A stretch of 64,000 nucleotides of DNA from Linnemannia elongata (GCA_036320915.1 JAXBDG010000020.1:1-64000), one strand, 5' to 3'; positions 1-14,000 are shown, counted from the stretch's first letter. Notes: generated by a model from the sequence alone, not told the origin. Program-made: numbers and translations.

Positions 1-1870
1 GTTCTATACTTTTTTCTCTCTGCACTTTTTTTCTCTCTGTGCACTTCTTTTTCACCCTCTATACTATTTTTTGTGTCTACACTTTTTTTTTCTCGCTTTA
101 CACTTGTTTTTTCCGCTCTCTGAATTTTTTTTTCTTACACTACACTTTTTTTTCTCTGTGTACACTTTTTTTCTCTCTCAACACTTTTCTTTCTCTCTTT
201 ACACTTTTTTTCCTCCCTCTGCAATTTTTTTCGTTTCTACACTTTTTTTTCTCTCTTTGTACTTTTTTTTTCTCCCTGCACTTTTTTTTCTCCTTCTACA
301 CTTTTTTTCTCTCTCTATACGTTTTTTCTCTCATTACAGTTTTTTTTCTCTCTGCATCTTATTTTCTCTCTTTGCTCCTTTTTTTCTCCCCCTACACTTT
401 TTTTTCTGTCTCTGTACTTTTTTTTCTCTTCCTGCACTTTTTTTTCTCCCCCTACACTTTTTCTCTCTCTACACTTTTCTTCTTTTTCTGCATCTTTTTT
501 TCCCTCACTGCTCTTTTTTTTCTCCCCCTACCCTTTTCGTTTCTACACTTTTTTTTCTCTCTCTGCACTTTTTTCTCTCTCTACACTTTTTTTTCTCTCT
601 CTGCATCTTTTTTCTCTCTCTGCTCTTTTTTTTCTCCCCCTACACTTTTTTTCTCTTTCTACACTTTTTTTTCTCTCTCTGCACTTTTTTTCTCTGTCTG
701 CACTTTTTTTCTCTGTCTGCACTTTTTTTTCTCCCTACAGACTTTTTTTCTCTCTCAACACTTTTCTTTCTCTCTTTACACTTTTTCTCCTCTCGCTGCA
801 ATTTTTTTTCTCTCTTTACACTTTTTTTTCTCTCTCTGTTCTTTTTTTACTCTCTGCTCTTTTTTTTCTCCCTCTACACTTTTTTTTCTCCCTCCAGACT
901 TTTTTTTCTCCCTCTACACTTTTTTTTCTCCCTCCATACTTTTTTTCCTTTCCTGTACATTTTTTTTCTCTCTACACTTTTCTCTTTCTCTGCACACTTT
1001 TTTTTCTTCCTCTTCACTTTTTTTTCTCTCTCTGCACTTTTTTTCTCTTCCCGGACTTTTTTTCTCCCTCTGCTTTTCTGCACATTTTTTTCTCTACACT
1101 TTTTTCTTTCTCTGCACACCTTTTTTTCTTACTCTCCACCTTTTTTTCTACCTTTACACTTTTTTTCTCTCTCTAAACTCTTTTTTCTCTCTATGCACTT
1201 TTTTGTCTCTCTCTCTCTCTGCTTTTATTTTCTCCCTCTGCACTTTTTTTCTTTTCTACATTTTTTTTTCCCTCTCCACTTTTTTTTTCTCTCTCTACAC
1301 TTTTCTTTCACTCTCTGCACTTTTCTCTCTTTCTACACGTTTTTCTCTCCGTACACATTTTTTTTTTCCTCTGCACTTTTTTTTTGCCCTCTACACTTTT
1401 TTTCTATCTCTATACCTTTTTTTCTCTCTCTATTCTTTTTTCTTCCTCTGCACACTTTTCTTTTGTCTCTCTACCCTTTTTTTCTTGCTATGCACTTTTT
1501 TTTCCCCCTCTATCCTTTTCTTTCTCCCTCTACACCTTTTTCCTCTCTCTACGCTCTTTTTTTCTCCCTCTGTACTTTTTTTTCTCCCTCTACACTTTTT
1601 TTTCTCCCTCTTTACTTTTTTTTCTCCCCCTTTACTTTTTTTCTATTTACACTGTTTTCCTCTCACTACACTTTTTTCTCTCTCTCTACATTTTTTTCCT
1701 CTCTCTCCACACTTTTTTTTCTCTCTCCACACTTTTTTTTCTCTCTCTGTACTCTTTTTTTCCCCCTACACTTTTTTTTTTCCCTCTACACTTTTTTCTC
1801 CTTCTCTGCACTATTTCTCTCTCTCTCTACACTCTTTTTTTTTTCTTCGCACTTTTTTTCACTCTAGCCC
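1..1870. repeat. Degenerate pyrimidine minisatellite, unit about 18-21 bp
   Basis: This is a continuous array of imperfect units with the core T(A/G)CACT, then six to eight T, then alternating CT or CCCT. Almost every unit has a single purine-containing break (TACAC or TGCAC) between polypyrimidine stretches. I estimate about 90-100 units. The array reaches base 1, so its left edge lies outside the window. Pyrimidine DNA contains no TAA, TAG or TGA, so all three forward frames stay open for long distances and encode Phe/Leu/Ser/Thr-rich low-complexity strings. I do not regard those as genes. After about 1870 the periodicity dissolves into ordinary CT-rich sequence. Confidence 0.9.
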
Positions 1871-4500
1871 TTTTTTCCTTCTTTACACTCGGTTTTCTTT
1901 CTCCACTCTTCTTTTTTTCTTTCGCTTTCTCTATCTCCTTTTTCTTTCTATCTGCCTCTCTAACCTTCTTCTTTCCTTTCCTTTCTTTTTTTGTTGTTTT
2001 TCTGTCTTCGTTTTTTTTCATGTGCCTCTTCTCTCTCTCTCTCTCTCCCTCTCTTTCTTTTTCCCCTTTTCCTTTCCCTTTACTCTCTACCCATATTTTT
2101 TTTTTCACTCTCTCTCCTCTCCATTATTCTTCACTTTTCTCTCTTCATCTTTGTTTGCAACTAACACTCCTCTTTGTTACTCGTCTCATTAACAACAATT
2201 GCTCATTCTTCTTTCTCATCTGCTCTGTCCTACTCTTTGCATTCCTTCTGTTCCTTGGATGAACTCATCGGACATCCCTCCTTTTCTACCTTCATTTCTA
2301 TTCTCTTGCTGGGTTTGTTTCTGTTGTGTTTTTCCAATCCCCATTCAAGAACACTATACGCAATCACTTTTCCACACGTTCTCTCCTTCCTCTCCTTTTT
2401 ATATGCGTCGCTTTTCTTTACATGCTCACCCACCATCAACTGTTTGCAAGTTAATACTCATTCCCTCACCACCAACGTCACAACCATTCACTGCCTCATC
2501 CGTTTTCCTCTTGCTTTCTCATTCTTCATCTTCGTTGCTTCCTCGCACCACTAATCGTGTGTTTTGCTTCCTTTGATCATCAGTACTAACACGGATCATA
2601 TCAAACTCTGGCTTCTGCTTTTTTTTCTTTCTCTTTTCCTCCCTCCCTTGTTACAAGTCCTCAATCTACCAACCTTTTCTCACGCTCCCACTTACTCTCC
2701 CTTTCCCACCTAACTCTGTAATCGCTTCCTCTCTTCTCACTCTCTTTTCTCTGTTACTTTTCCCTATACACACTCCATCAATGGCCTTCTGCTAACTAAT
2801 CAACACTCTCTTGTCCCCAATCGCAAGACGACATTACATCATCCTTTGTTCTTTGGCAAACGCATCCTCTTCTTTTTCTTACCTCTTCAGTCCCTTTTCT
2901 GTTCATCATTGTGTCGATTCCTTTGGTCATCAACAATTAGCTGGGTTAACTTGTGACCCAATCTCTGTCCTCTTTGTTACCATTTTTTTTGTCTTGCCTC
3001 ATTCTTTCTTGCAAAAAATCATTCTCCCTCCCTCTCTCTTTCACGCGTTCTAGCTCTGTTTCTCTTTCTCATCCCGTTTTTTTTTCTAACTCCATGCCTA
3101 TCTTTTCCCCCTCTCTCCTTCGCTCTTTTTTTTTTCTTTTTCTTTCTTCTGTTGTTCTTCTTCCGTTTTCTTCCTTCTTCCTTCCAAACCCATCCTCCCC
3201 TCTCTCCCTCTCTCTTTCTTTTTTCCTGAAACCCCCTCTCCATTTCCGCCTCATCATCAACACCAAGGTTATGATTAAGCAACATTCATTTCCTCAATCT
3301 TCACAATCATTCACAACCTCATCCTTTTACTCTTGTAACCTTATTCTACCGGCTCACACACAAGACCCTCTTGTCCTCCACTTTTTTTCATCAAAAGTGT
3401 CGTCTCAATTTCTCCCTCTTCTGTCTCTCTCTTTTTCTTTCTCGTTATTTCTTTCCCTTCTGTCTTCTTTTTCTCTTCTGTCTACCTTCTTTCGTTCTCT
3501 TCTCTCTTCCTTCTTTTTTCTTTTTTTTTTTTTTTGTTTCTCTGCTGTCTTCTTTCTTTTTTATGCCATTGTCTGCAGCCACCCATTGTTCCTTTGCCTC
3601 CTCCTCTCTCATGAATCCCCCCCGTTCTGCACCACTTTTTTGTTCTCCTTTCTTCTTTCTCCTCCCTCACCTCTCTCTCTATTGTCCTCGTTCTCGTTAC
3701 CCATCTTCTCGTTCCTTTGTCTTTCCTACTTTTGCAAGAAATAAATTACCCTCCACGTAATTTGCCTTTTCTCACTCACGTCACTACCTCTCCCTCTTCC
3801 TTCTCCTCTCCTTCTCACTATTTCTTTTCTCTGTACTATTCCTCTCTCTCCCGTTCTTTGTTTTGATTTCCTGTCTATTTACTCATCACCAACACCTTTT
3901 TTTCATGGGAATCAACGTTTCTTCTTTCCCTCAGCTTTTAACGATCATTCACAACGTCATCTATTCTCGTTCGCGAACTCATTCTCCACCTGGCTTTTCC
4001 CTCTTTGAATTCTTTTTTCCGTTCATCCTTTGTTGACTCCCTTGATCATAATCTTGCACTTAGACGTCGTGCCACTCAATCTCTTTTGTGCTCCTTTTCT
4101 TTCATGTTGGGAGGAGGAGGGTCTTTTTTGCTTCGTTTCTCTTGCCTCTCACAGAATAACCATGCTCTGTCTCTCTCTCTTTTCCCGTTCCCGTCTCTCA
4201 CTTACCCTCTCTCCCTCTGTTCCCTCCCCCTCTTCCCTCCCCTTCTTCCCTTCACAAAATCACTTTTGTTCCCGTCTACATTCCCTCTCTCTCTCATCCA
4301 TCTCCTACTCTCGTTTCATTCCACAGTCTTTCCATCTACTCTCTCGATTCTCGTACTTTTTAACGTTCATCCTGTATTCATATGTACCCTTTCCAAGTTC
4401 ATCACATCCACGCTGCGTTGGAATCAACACACGCACACACGCGCACACACGCAGACACTCACACTCACACTCACACTCGCACTCGCAAAAAAGGGGTGAC
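1871..4500. other. CT-rich non-coding block
   Basis: The forward strand is strongly pyrimidine-rich, with irregular TTC/CTC tracts and no unit structure. Open frames here are compositional and show no domain. A (CA)n-like tract closes the block near 4430-4490. The skew resembles the leaders found just upstream of genes elsewhere in the window, but no plus-strand gene follows. Confidence 0.6.
4425..4492. repeat. CA/CACACT microsatellite
   Basis: CACACACGCG-type dinucleotides pass into a run of CACACT/CACTCG hexamers just before an A run. This is simple sequence with no coding meaning. Confidence 0.8.
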
Positions 4501-6143
4501 AATATAAGAAATATAAACGTGAAAGAGAAAGTGAAGAGTGTGAGCGGGAGAAGCATGACGAAATACAAAAATATTGTCTAGAGAGAGAAAGTGAAGGGCA
4601 AAGAGGAGGTAGATAGGCCAGGGACGGGACGATGTTTCTGCAGAAAGAGAAAGAGAGAAGCGAAAGGGAAGCAGAGCACGGCAGAGATCGGCGTGGGAAT
4701 TAGCCCACTGGCCGCATTGGTCTGTAGGACCTTTTTTTTTTTGACTGTTATGAACTGAGTTATTCATCAGTGAGTGAGACTGATAGAGTGAGAGTTTCTC
4801 TCCCACGTCGATCCGTTTTGTCCCCATACCTTTTTAGCCTTCCTTTCTGTCCTTCCACACCTTACACGCCAGTTCGAAAAGAACAGCGGAGAGAGAAAAA
4901 AAATATAATTTACTCGACCAAGTTGCTCTTTGTCCCACTATTGTGTGTTTGTGTGAGTGGGTTGCCCAAGCTAGCAACTCTTTTTTTTTTTTGGTCATGC
5001 TCAACGTGAGAACGATAAATCAAAAACAAAACAATACAAAATAAAACATAACAGGGGTTTCTTGATGTCTTCCTTTTCTGACTCCTCTCACACTCTCACA
5101 CACATATAATGTTACTGTTTTCTCTCCCTCTCTCTTCATTCTTTTCACTTCTCCGTCTTTCTGTCCTTAATGGCACACTCTCACTCCTCGCATTCATCTT
5201 GCCATCGACTCAACGACATCCCTTTCGCTCATCGTGCGGAATCACAACGAGAGTTGCTTACTTCCCGAGAAAAAAAGGATCACTGTGTTGTTGCTTTCAT
5301 TTGACTGACTGGAACACTTGTCCTCAACAGTGACAACATACGCACCCACCAGTTTGACAACTTGCTTGGTGAAGTTTACGGTTTCTATTACAACAGTGGC
5401 ACTCTTATGTGCACTTCAGTTAACATTGCCATATACTTTTTGGGGCATGGACACGCAAAGAGTCAATGATTGAAATAGTCTGGACAATGGTCAATCCGCG
5501 CATTGACGACAAAGAGAGAAGACTCTGCTTTTTGCTCGACAGCAAAAAGAATGAAGTTTTATTATTCATTATATTGCATCCTTTAGCTAGACGTAACTCG
5601 CTCACACTCCCCAGGAACAACAGAAAGTCGCAATAGTCCCATCGACATAGATAGTCCAGGAGAAAAATAAAACTGCAAACGGCCATTATTGACATAGGGA
5701 TGGGGTGTCTGAATCTTTACTTTTTTTTGTTGAGAGAATGTATGATGATTGAAGGGAGGCAAGGACGTGGGGATATAAAAAAATGAAATAATGAGAGAAG
5801 GATATGAAGTGCACATATTCGGTGGGAGGAAAGCGTGGTGCTATTGAAGAAAGGATTCCTGCGAGGAATGAAAAAGGGAGTTGAATATATAGAGTTCCCA
5901 AGAACGAGGTGACAAAAAAAAGATAACAAGAAAAAAAATGAAGAAAACGCGATCGACACGCCAACAATTGCCCGGCGTTATCTCCTGACAAATATGTGAA
6001 TCCCGACTACCTTCCTATTGTTGTCATCTGTAGGCCCCTGGCGAGTTACAACGATCGCCACTTACAATTACGTTATAGATGCAGTAAGGCGCCGCTTCTC
6101 CATGTAAGCAAACCTCCCTCCCCCCCGAGACTTTCCTACGGGC
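4501..6143. other. AT-rich intergenic DNA downstream of the M28 protease gene
   Basis: No conserved reading frame is visible on either strand. The part nearest 6143 must hold the 3' untranslated region of the minus-strand protease gene. Homopolymer A/T runs occur near 4730 and 4980. Confidence 0.6.
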
Positions 6144-9100
6144 TTAGAGCACCATGTCAACGCCGACACTAAAGAGACCTTGCCGAGACTCGCTCTTCAT
6201 CCTGCTCCAAGAGGGTATATGCGCAGAGATCTCGTTGTAGGTCGATGCATAGGCCTTGTGCGAACTCCAGTCTTCATATCCACATACTACTCGGAAGGGT
6301 ACGCTGTAACGACTTTGACCACTAGATGCTGCTGTATCGTGAAGTCCTGAATCTTGTGGTGAACGCTCTTTTACGCGCACATGCACCGTCCAGGGGCGGT
6401 TCCACTCTCGCAAATAGAGATACAGAGTCTTTGGGCGATGGTTAACGCCCAACAGAGGAACATCTGTGCGCTCCATCCAAACTTGCGTCTCATGCCCTGG
6501 GGTCGTCTTGGGAAGCCGGACTGAACAGAACCGCGACTCCAATGCCAAGACTTGAATCCTTCCTTCGCGCCAGCCATCTGCCCCCAGTGTCGGCTTGGAA
6601 ATCCAGTTCACTCGCAAAGGAGCGTCACGACCGTCGTCCTCAAAGACCTGTCGATTCGGTACAAACCGGCACCGTTCGTCGAGATCCCCTTCGATGGGGG
6701 TGGGGGTGCAGGTCGAATTAATCAGTCCGCCATGATTGCCGTGTTGAAGTGTGGGGACATCCTGGATGAGGCGTTGGAGGAATCCTGTACCACCACTCGC
6801 TCGAAGGTCGACATAAGAGGTATTCGCTGTTTGGTTATAGTACTGCGAAAAATGGAGGCTGGCGGGGTAGGTATTGGTGAATGGATCTGCTTGCGAGAGA
6901 AACCAGGCAAGGAAGACGAGGACAGCAAGCTCGAACAACAGAGCTATCTTGAAGTTTCGTCCGCGAGAGATGATCGGCAGCATGGGCAGAATGATGGGTA
7001 TCATCAGCAATCCATACAATATATACACTAGAAAACAAGGGGAAAGCTCGCCGTGTTTAGCATGTTTAAGCTCTAACAAACAACGTTACACTCATTTGGT
7101 GGCAACGAGCAATCATGACATGTCTGGGTGTACTTACTAATGCCGCCGTCAAAGCTGATCAAGCTCTGCGATGTCATATGCGCCACAAGCACAGTCAAGT
7201 CTGAGAGAATGACGCTTGGGACAAACAGACTTGTTGCCAGAACAACAATCCAACCAACTCCTGCCCCCTCTGTCCCGTCTGCCGGGATCGAAAAGTTGAG
7301 GATAATTTGGATCAGCGCAGCCCCAGCAGAGCACACTGACAGAACAGTTGTTCCGTAAAAAGCTCCTGCCCCTGCCCATCCAGCAAATCCAGTACCGACG
7401 ACGAGAACAACCAGCCACCACCACAGTCCGAGTGCGATGATCCACTGTGAGAATCCCCGTACGATGGGAAGCGGTCCAAACAACGATGACTCCACAAGTG
7501 TAAACAATGACACCGCCAGAGTGTTCACAAAGGCAAGCAAGATACCGAATCCTGCAAGGACGAGCCATTGTTGAGAGTGCCGGGCCAATGGATTGATGTT
7601 CCACTGCCACTTTGAGGCAGCAAAGACTGCTCCGAGGTCCAGCGCAACCACCAAGACGATAAGCGCAACTGTCCTGAGTACTGCAATGCGCTTTGGAACG
7701 TCGTAATACTGGCGTGCGATGGCGGCTCGTTGGTGGGCATGGTTGCGGGGTAACCGTGGAGAGAAAGTCGTGTATCCATCCTCAGAGTCGCCCATCAAAG
7801 AAGGTGTAGGCGAGTCGAATCCGCCGCGTCGAGGGGATACAATGCTCTGCTCCGAACTTCGAGAAGGCATATGCTGACTCAACTGGCGCCTTCGGATCGC
7901 TCGACCCACAGCTATAGTGACAAGAGCAATCATAGGAAGTCCTAGTCCAAGGAGGAATAAGTTTGCGAGGAGAGCAGTCCAGAGCTCCGATAGGATCATG
8001 TACTGTCCAAGAATGTCATAAAAGATGCCCTTTCCTGAGAACCAGTAGCGAGGCGAGAAGGGTGAGAGCTTCTTATTAGCATCAGCTTCGGCAGAGACTT
8101 CGTCCAGGTAGGGGCTGTTGCAGAGGCCGACGATGGTGGCCTGGACGTTGGATCCCATGTGGTGAAGGGATTGAATTGGTAAATAATCGGTAGTGGAATG
8201 GTACATGGACCGGCGCTGATAGAATGCAATGTCCAGTCCTGGTATGTCGTGTTGGGTATAAATGGTATAATCGGTGTCACTAATGACCATGGAGAAGAAA
8301 TTGTTGTTATGCAATCGACTCGTTTTAGGCGCTGGTAATAGAAGCAGAAAGAGATACGCTCTTGGTCGCAGAAATGATCGCGGTCAGTGTATGACTTTTT
8401 ACCTGTCGATGAGTCCGAGTTGGAATACATCGTTCGAAAACACGGATGCGTGTGGGAATGGTGCGTAATCAGCATACTGACGAACGATATCCGAGTTGGA
8501 TGCTCGAAACAGGAGCGAAGGTCCTCCTGAGCCCGCTCCCTCTAGTGTTTCGCAAGGGGGGAAAACAAATAAGAACAATAAAACGGTGAGAGATATTTCG
8601 TCAAATATGTCAAGGAGCCGAATGAATACAAGGTGACAACAAGGAACGGGTGTCCTTACCGAGATTGATAAAAGCCTTGACATATTTCTTCCATGGATGA
8701 CCTTGGCCTGTCTCTGTGGTGCTGTTTAGAGTGGCGCCCATAAAGACTGCGGCGCCGAGGGAACCATCTTCCTCGGCGTTGTTGATGTTGAATATGAGTG
8801 TGTGCTCCACGGGGTGGTGGATAAAGTGTCGAATCAATGCCAAGGCCACTGCCACGCCACCGCCATCGTCTGTCGCGCCATAGCTTGTCGACACCGAATC
8901 TATCATTGGGAGCAGGAAAAGTAAGTGGTAAATAAGAGAGGCCTTCAGCCATGTCTTATCTCCAACGACAACCAACACATGTCCTGACATTGGATGATGG
9001 CATACCAAAGTGAGCAGATACCAAGAGTGCAGTCTGGCTTTCCTGGTCGACATCAATCTCAACACGCACGGGTACCTGTCCTTCCATGGACTGTACAACA

Positions 9101-9904
9101 CCCCCAATCCACATCACCATATTGTCGCTCTCCACTACCTCCATGTTCTCTGGAAGCAGCACCTCGTTTTCGTCAACAGGCTCGACCAGTCCTTCTTCCT
9201 CCATGCGTCGCTGTTGTCGGGTCTTATATCGCCTTACCCAGGTCGAATTGTCTCCTGCTCCGTCGTCATATCGGACGTTCCGTCGCCCCAGCGCAATCGC
9301 TTCCTCCTGCAGCTGTCGGAACTGGTCGCGGAGGTATTTTTTGGTAATGTCGGTGTTGGCTCGAGAGTTGAATGGGTGTGGGATGGTCGTAAGGGCCTCG
9401 AGGTGTTTCAGCGCCGTGTGGGGATTAAAAGTGCCTAGATGCGACATCACGAACCATGCGTTTGTTTAGTCTTGCCATTCAGTTCAACCTGGCAATCTCA
9501 GTTCTTGTCTTCTCTCTTTCTCTCTCCCTCAATGCTTTGGTTCATTTCTTCTCGCACATCCATCAGACGATGGTCTCTGGTATAGATGCCTGTCAAGTCG
9601 TACCTGGCATGGTGTCGCCGATGGCTAGGTCAGGCAGGGCGCCGGGAACAAAGTTGTCTGGCTGCCTGGCAAAATAGACGAGGGCCAGAACAAGGGCATA
9701 GAGGAGGAGGACGACCGAGTACATGGACCAGCACTGACAGGGCGACACGACGTGGAGACGGTGGATTCTCTGGGCGACCTCGTCCTGGACCCGCCTGTCA
9801 CTCCTTCTGCGGCCGATGGACCCCAGCAAGGGAGTTGTTGGGTTATCAAGGCTGAGGGCGCGGCGACGGTTGGCCCGTGAGGTGACGGGTGGAGGCGATT
9901 GCAT
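6144..9904 (-). CDS. PFF1: Vacuolar membrane M28 zinc peptidase (Pff1 type)
   Basis: I read six exons: 9904-9604, 9434-9006, 8899-8660, 8541-8403, 8279-7138 and 7072-6144, giving 1059 residues. All introns are GT-AG. A basic N-terminal tail precedes a transmembrane segment at about residues 60-79. The M28 metallopeptidase domain follows with SAHFDS (His242), GATDDGG (Asp254/255), AEED (Glu286/287), an SDTD acidic pair near 371-373 and YHSTTD (His397), so the expected zinc ligands and general base are present. The usual GEE triad start is AEE here. The second half has several hydrophobic helices and then a C-terminal lumenal domain. Length and layout match the yeast YBR074W/Pff1 family (about 980 residues), vacuolar multi-spanning metalloproteases. 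Substrates are unknown. The ATG at 9904 is the only one giving the N-terminal membrane anchor. A pyrimidine-rich leader on the coding strand lies near 10130-10170. Confidence 0.92.
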
Positions 9905-11057
9905 TTCTGATATATGTATCAGTTGAAAGGAAGTATACTTTTGGCGTGAAAGTAGGAGGCAAGAGAATAGATAGGGATGTAGGGATGCAACGGTCAATTG
10001 CTTCCTTCGTGTTTTCTTGGCTTGACTTGCGTTGACTTGCGTTGACTGTTTGAGTCTTGTTAGTGAGTGGTTGTCGTTGTTGTTGCTGCTGCTGCTGCTG
10101 TTCGAGTGTTCATGACCAAGGGCAACAGAGGAAAAGGGGGAGGAAGAAGAGCGTGAAAATGAGAAAGAGGAAACGGTGTGTGGGTGAACAAGGGCATAAA
10201 AAAAAAAACTTTTTATGTGCGGTGGTGTGAACAAAATAAAAAGAGCGGAGCACCAAACATCACGGTTCTCTTCCTCCTCATTCTCGTCTTTGTTGTCTTT
10301 CATCTCCTCCCCTCTTTCCTCTTTGGGAGCACTTCTTGCGCATTTTTTGCGCTCGCACTCACACCTTTGCACGCCTGTCAGCAAGGGGTCTGTCTTTCTT
10401 ATTCTCGTTCAACAGAGGATAGTGGTGGATCGCCGTGGGAAGGAATGAAAGGCGTACATAAGAAAGCAAACAAACTGCAGAGTAGACAAAGACAAGGGGG
10501 ATGCCAAGAAAATAACAAAAGATAGGGCCAAGCGTTGCTCATTATCATTGTTTTTCATTCATGTAACTAAACGAGTTTGCAATGCACTATGTATTTTTTT
10601 TTTTTTTGTGTGTGTTTTGTTTATAATACTTCTGATGTTTACAAGTAGCAAAGAGAAAACGGGCGACAAAAAGGAACAAAAAGAGAAGCAGAGAAGCAAG
10701 AAATAGGAGAAAGACATTAAACAAAAAAAAATAAAAGGTAATGTAAGTGCGAGTGTGCATGTGTGTAGGTGTGTTAATAAAAAGCGAAAAAGGGCGAAAT
10801 GGAAAAAAAAGGAACTGCATAGCGGCATTCCACATAGCTAGACAAGGGAAGGGGAAATAACATATGACCACTGCGTGGAAAAAGTGAAAGAAGCAAAATA
10901 TCATTGAAACAGTGGAGGATAGGAGGATGAACACGAGTTTTTTGTTGGAAAAGAAAGAAAATAAAAAGGTAGTGGGATATGTTGCGTTTGTCGACTCCTG
11001 TCTTGAAGCACTTTCTCTCATTCTCATCCATCGACAATAGTCTTCGAAAATGACAAG
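9905..11057. other. Intergenic region, M28 promoter side and APSES 3' side
   Basis: From 9905 to about 10400 lies the presumed promoter and leader of the protease gene, purine-rich on the plus strand and therefore pyrimidine-rich on the coding strand, with a CTG/GTT tract near 10078-10101. From about 10550 to 11057 the DNA is A-rich on the plus strand and probably holds the 3' untranslated region of the upstream minus-strand gene. No other gene is seen. Confidence 0.55.
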
Positions 11058-14000
11058 TTACGACCAGTTGGCGGTATCATGGCCAAAGGCTGTCGGCACG
11101 CCCTCGACCTTGACCAACTGCGGGTTCGATTCTCCTTCTGGGCCCGTAGGAGGGCGTCCATAGCCAATCTGTTTCGTATCGTCAGGACTCATCGAGTTCT
11201 GCATGCGACCAAAGGGTGACATGTTCCCCTGCTGCTGCGACATGGGTCCTCCTGCCGACGAGCCGTCCTGAAACGACGATAGTCTGCTCCGGGATCGCTG
11301 TGGTGATGATGGCCCGGCCGCTCCGTAAGGAAGCTGTGTCTGAACAGCACCGGGCATAAATCGAGGACGTCCAGCCTGTCCATTGTCTCCCTCTCTCGAC
11401 CCATTAAACGCCTTGGAGGCTTGCTGTTGTTGCGTCAGGGCCATGTTGTTGTCGTAGTAAATACCGCCGTTGCTTTCACCCCCCATGCCGTATCCGACAG
11501 AGCCTACTCCCTGGTTATCGTTCGAGGACATGGAATGATGGGAACCTGTCATGGTCTGACCGCCCGCGCGATCAAAGGCTTCCTCGCGACCGTACCATTG
11601 TCCACCCGCGCCATTGTTGGAAGGATCAGCAGTGTTGGAGAGGCCACGGGAGACTTGACGTGGTCTTTTACTAGGTGGGTTCAGTGGCTGGCCGACGGAT
11701 CCATGTCCATGACGAGCCATGCCCTGCACTCCTTGCAACTGAGAATCCGTGTGCTGGGACATGGGCGAGTGTGGCTCTGAAGGTGTCATCGACAGGGGCG
11801 GCGAAAAGTTTCCAGAATTCATTCCTGAAGAGGGGATACCAAACTGGCCTGCATCAGCCTGGTACATGTCCGAAACTCCATGAGACTTTGGGGCTCCTTG
11901 GTAATAGTAGCCATCTTGCACGTTTGCGCCATATCCACGTTTCTGTCCTGACAAGAGACCAGGCTGCAGCCGCGTTTGCGATCCATCTATGTTAATTAAC
12001 AAAAATAAAGCCACGACAAAAAAGGGGATTAATGGTTAATGAGGCGAAATAGTGAATGAAAGGGGGAAAAGTAAGAGGTGTATCCCTCCCCGACTTCTGC
12101 AGTAGTAAGACATGCTTACCATGGGTAGGGGTCAACAGAGGTGGGGAGGATTCGTTGGCAAGGTGACCGTCAAGCTGGAGTTGATGCTGACCTGGATGCA
12201 AGATAGGGTCCTGGTACTTTTGCTGAACATGTGCACCACCATAGTACTGGTTCGGGCTCACTTGGTGGCCGTAGTATGCCGCGTGATGGTTTCCTGTCCG
12301 AAGGTCGTTGACAGATGCACCTGTGGAAGGAATGCCGATGAGTCCACCTGCAGCCATGGATGATTGTACCCGATATTCGAATGGTGATACCAGGTTGGGG
12401 TCGTCATCTGGTAATGGATTGATTCAACAAAGAGTTGATGGTTACTGACATGCTATAGATACCAATCCGATAATTATTTTCTTTCCATTTTCCGCAATTG
12501 CTCTGCATGCTCTCTTACCTCCAGAGACGGAACCAGTGCTTCCATGAGGCGAACCATGCACGCTGTTGACACCATGGCCTCTGAAAACGGAATGGTGCTG
12601 GTGCGAGTAGTAGTCCCCGTGAATTCCTTGATTAAAGTGATGATTAGAGTGGCGTGCTTTTGGAGACTCGGGGTCGTGGTATGATCCGTGCTGTTGTTGC
12701 GACTGAGGAGTCCATCTCATGTCTACGTTGGAGATTGAGGATAGGAAGGCAGTCATTAGTTACTGGCAAGAGTAACAAGATATCGGCCAATCGCACTCGA
12801 GAAAAACGTCAGAGTCATTACCTGAAGAAACCGCTGCAGTGTGTGGGTGTTGGTATAAGAATGCAGCGGGATCATCCACGAGAAGAGGGTATAGGCCCTC
12901 CTCAATATTATGTGCCTTTGCGTGGTGCATCGCTCTGTCCAGGGGAATCCTATTATTTTTCAGTATAATATGCCGCTTTGTTAACATCAGCAGTTCAAAA
13001 TAGTTAAAAACATCGTACGATGCTAGTACAAGTGAACCAACTTACCAAACACCCTTCAAGTGCATCGCTCCAACCTTGACGACGACACGTCCTTTTTCGT
13101 TCTTCAAAATACCGTCGCGCTTTCCGCGAGACATGCCAACAACATTAAGCAGCTTGGTGCCATTGACCATATGGTTGTCTAGGTGCAAGAACAAATGAGC
13201 ATTAATAGTCATGGTCAGTCTCCCATTTGAGTGCAAAGGGAAGATCACGGACAAGTTGACAAAAGACGGCAAAATAAGCAAGACATACCAGCACGGCGGG
13301 CGACGCAGACGCCTTTGACATCGACTTGATAACAGAAAGTATGCTCGTCTTCCCAGATGGTGTTGGTAAGCCTGGTGCGAAGAGGAGGAAGTTCGTGCTG
13401 GGGAATGGGAGCAGAAGGTGGTGGTGTGAGCGCAGCGAGATTGTCGTGAGAATGCCCATATGCATGTCCTACAAGTCCACCAGTGTGAATTCGGTCATGA
13501 TCATAAGGGTCGTGCTGCTCTGGGTCTGGATAGTAGTGACTCGGCGCATAGTTGGAAGTTTGAAACGACTGCTCATGAGATACAAGATCGTTTGTTGGGA
13601 TTTGGCCATGGTTGTACGACGAGTGAGCGTGGTGAACATGAATTTGCTGTTGTTGTTGCGACGCCTGCTGCTGTTGTTGCTGTTGCTGTTGCTGTTGCTG
13701 CTGTTGGGTATGGTGCGAATGAGGGTTGTGATGAAGATTCTCGCGCGAAGTTGTGGTTGGACTTGTTCGAATCTGAAGGTCTCCTTGTTGCTGAAGAGCT
13801 CCAGTAGTGATAGATGCCAAATGGTCGCCGCCTTGATGCGTTGGGGTGGGTAATCCAGAGGGGATCGGGTTGTTGCTCAAGCCTACCTCGCCAGCTAGAT
13901 GACCGTGTGAGAGAGCAGACGGACCTGACATGCCAGTCAAGGATGCTGATGGAGGTTGATGTTGGTTTCCGTTGGTGCTTCCGTTGTTGCCCTGGTTCGA

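Noticed and set aside
39..2192. Forward open frames of 717 and 598 codons in the start minisatellite
   Set aside because: Long only because pyrimidine DNA cannot form stop codons. The translations are Phe/Ser/Leu/Thr low complexity in overlapping frames.
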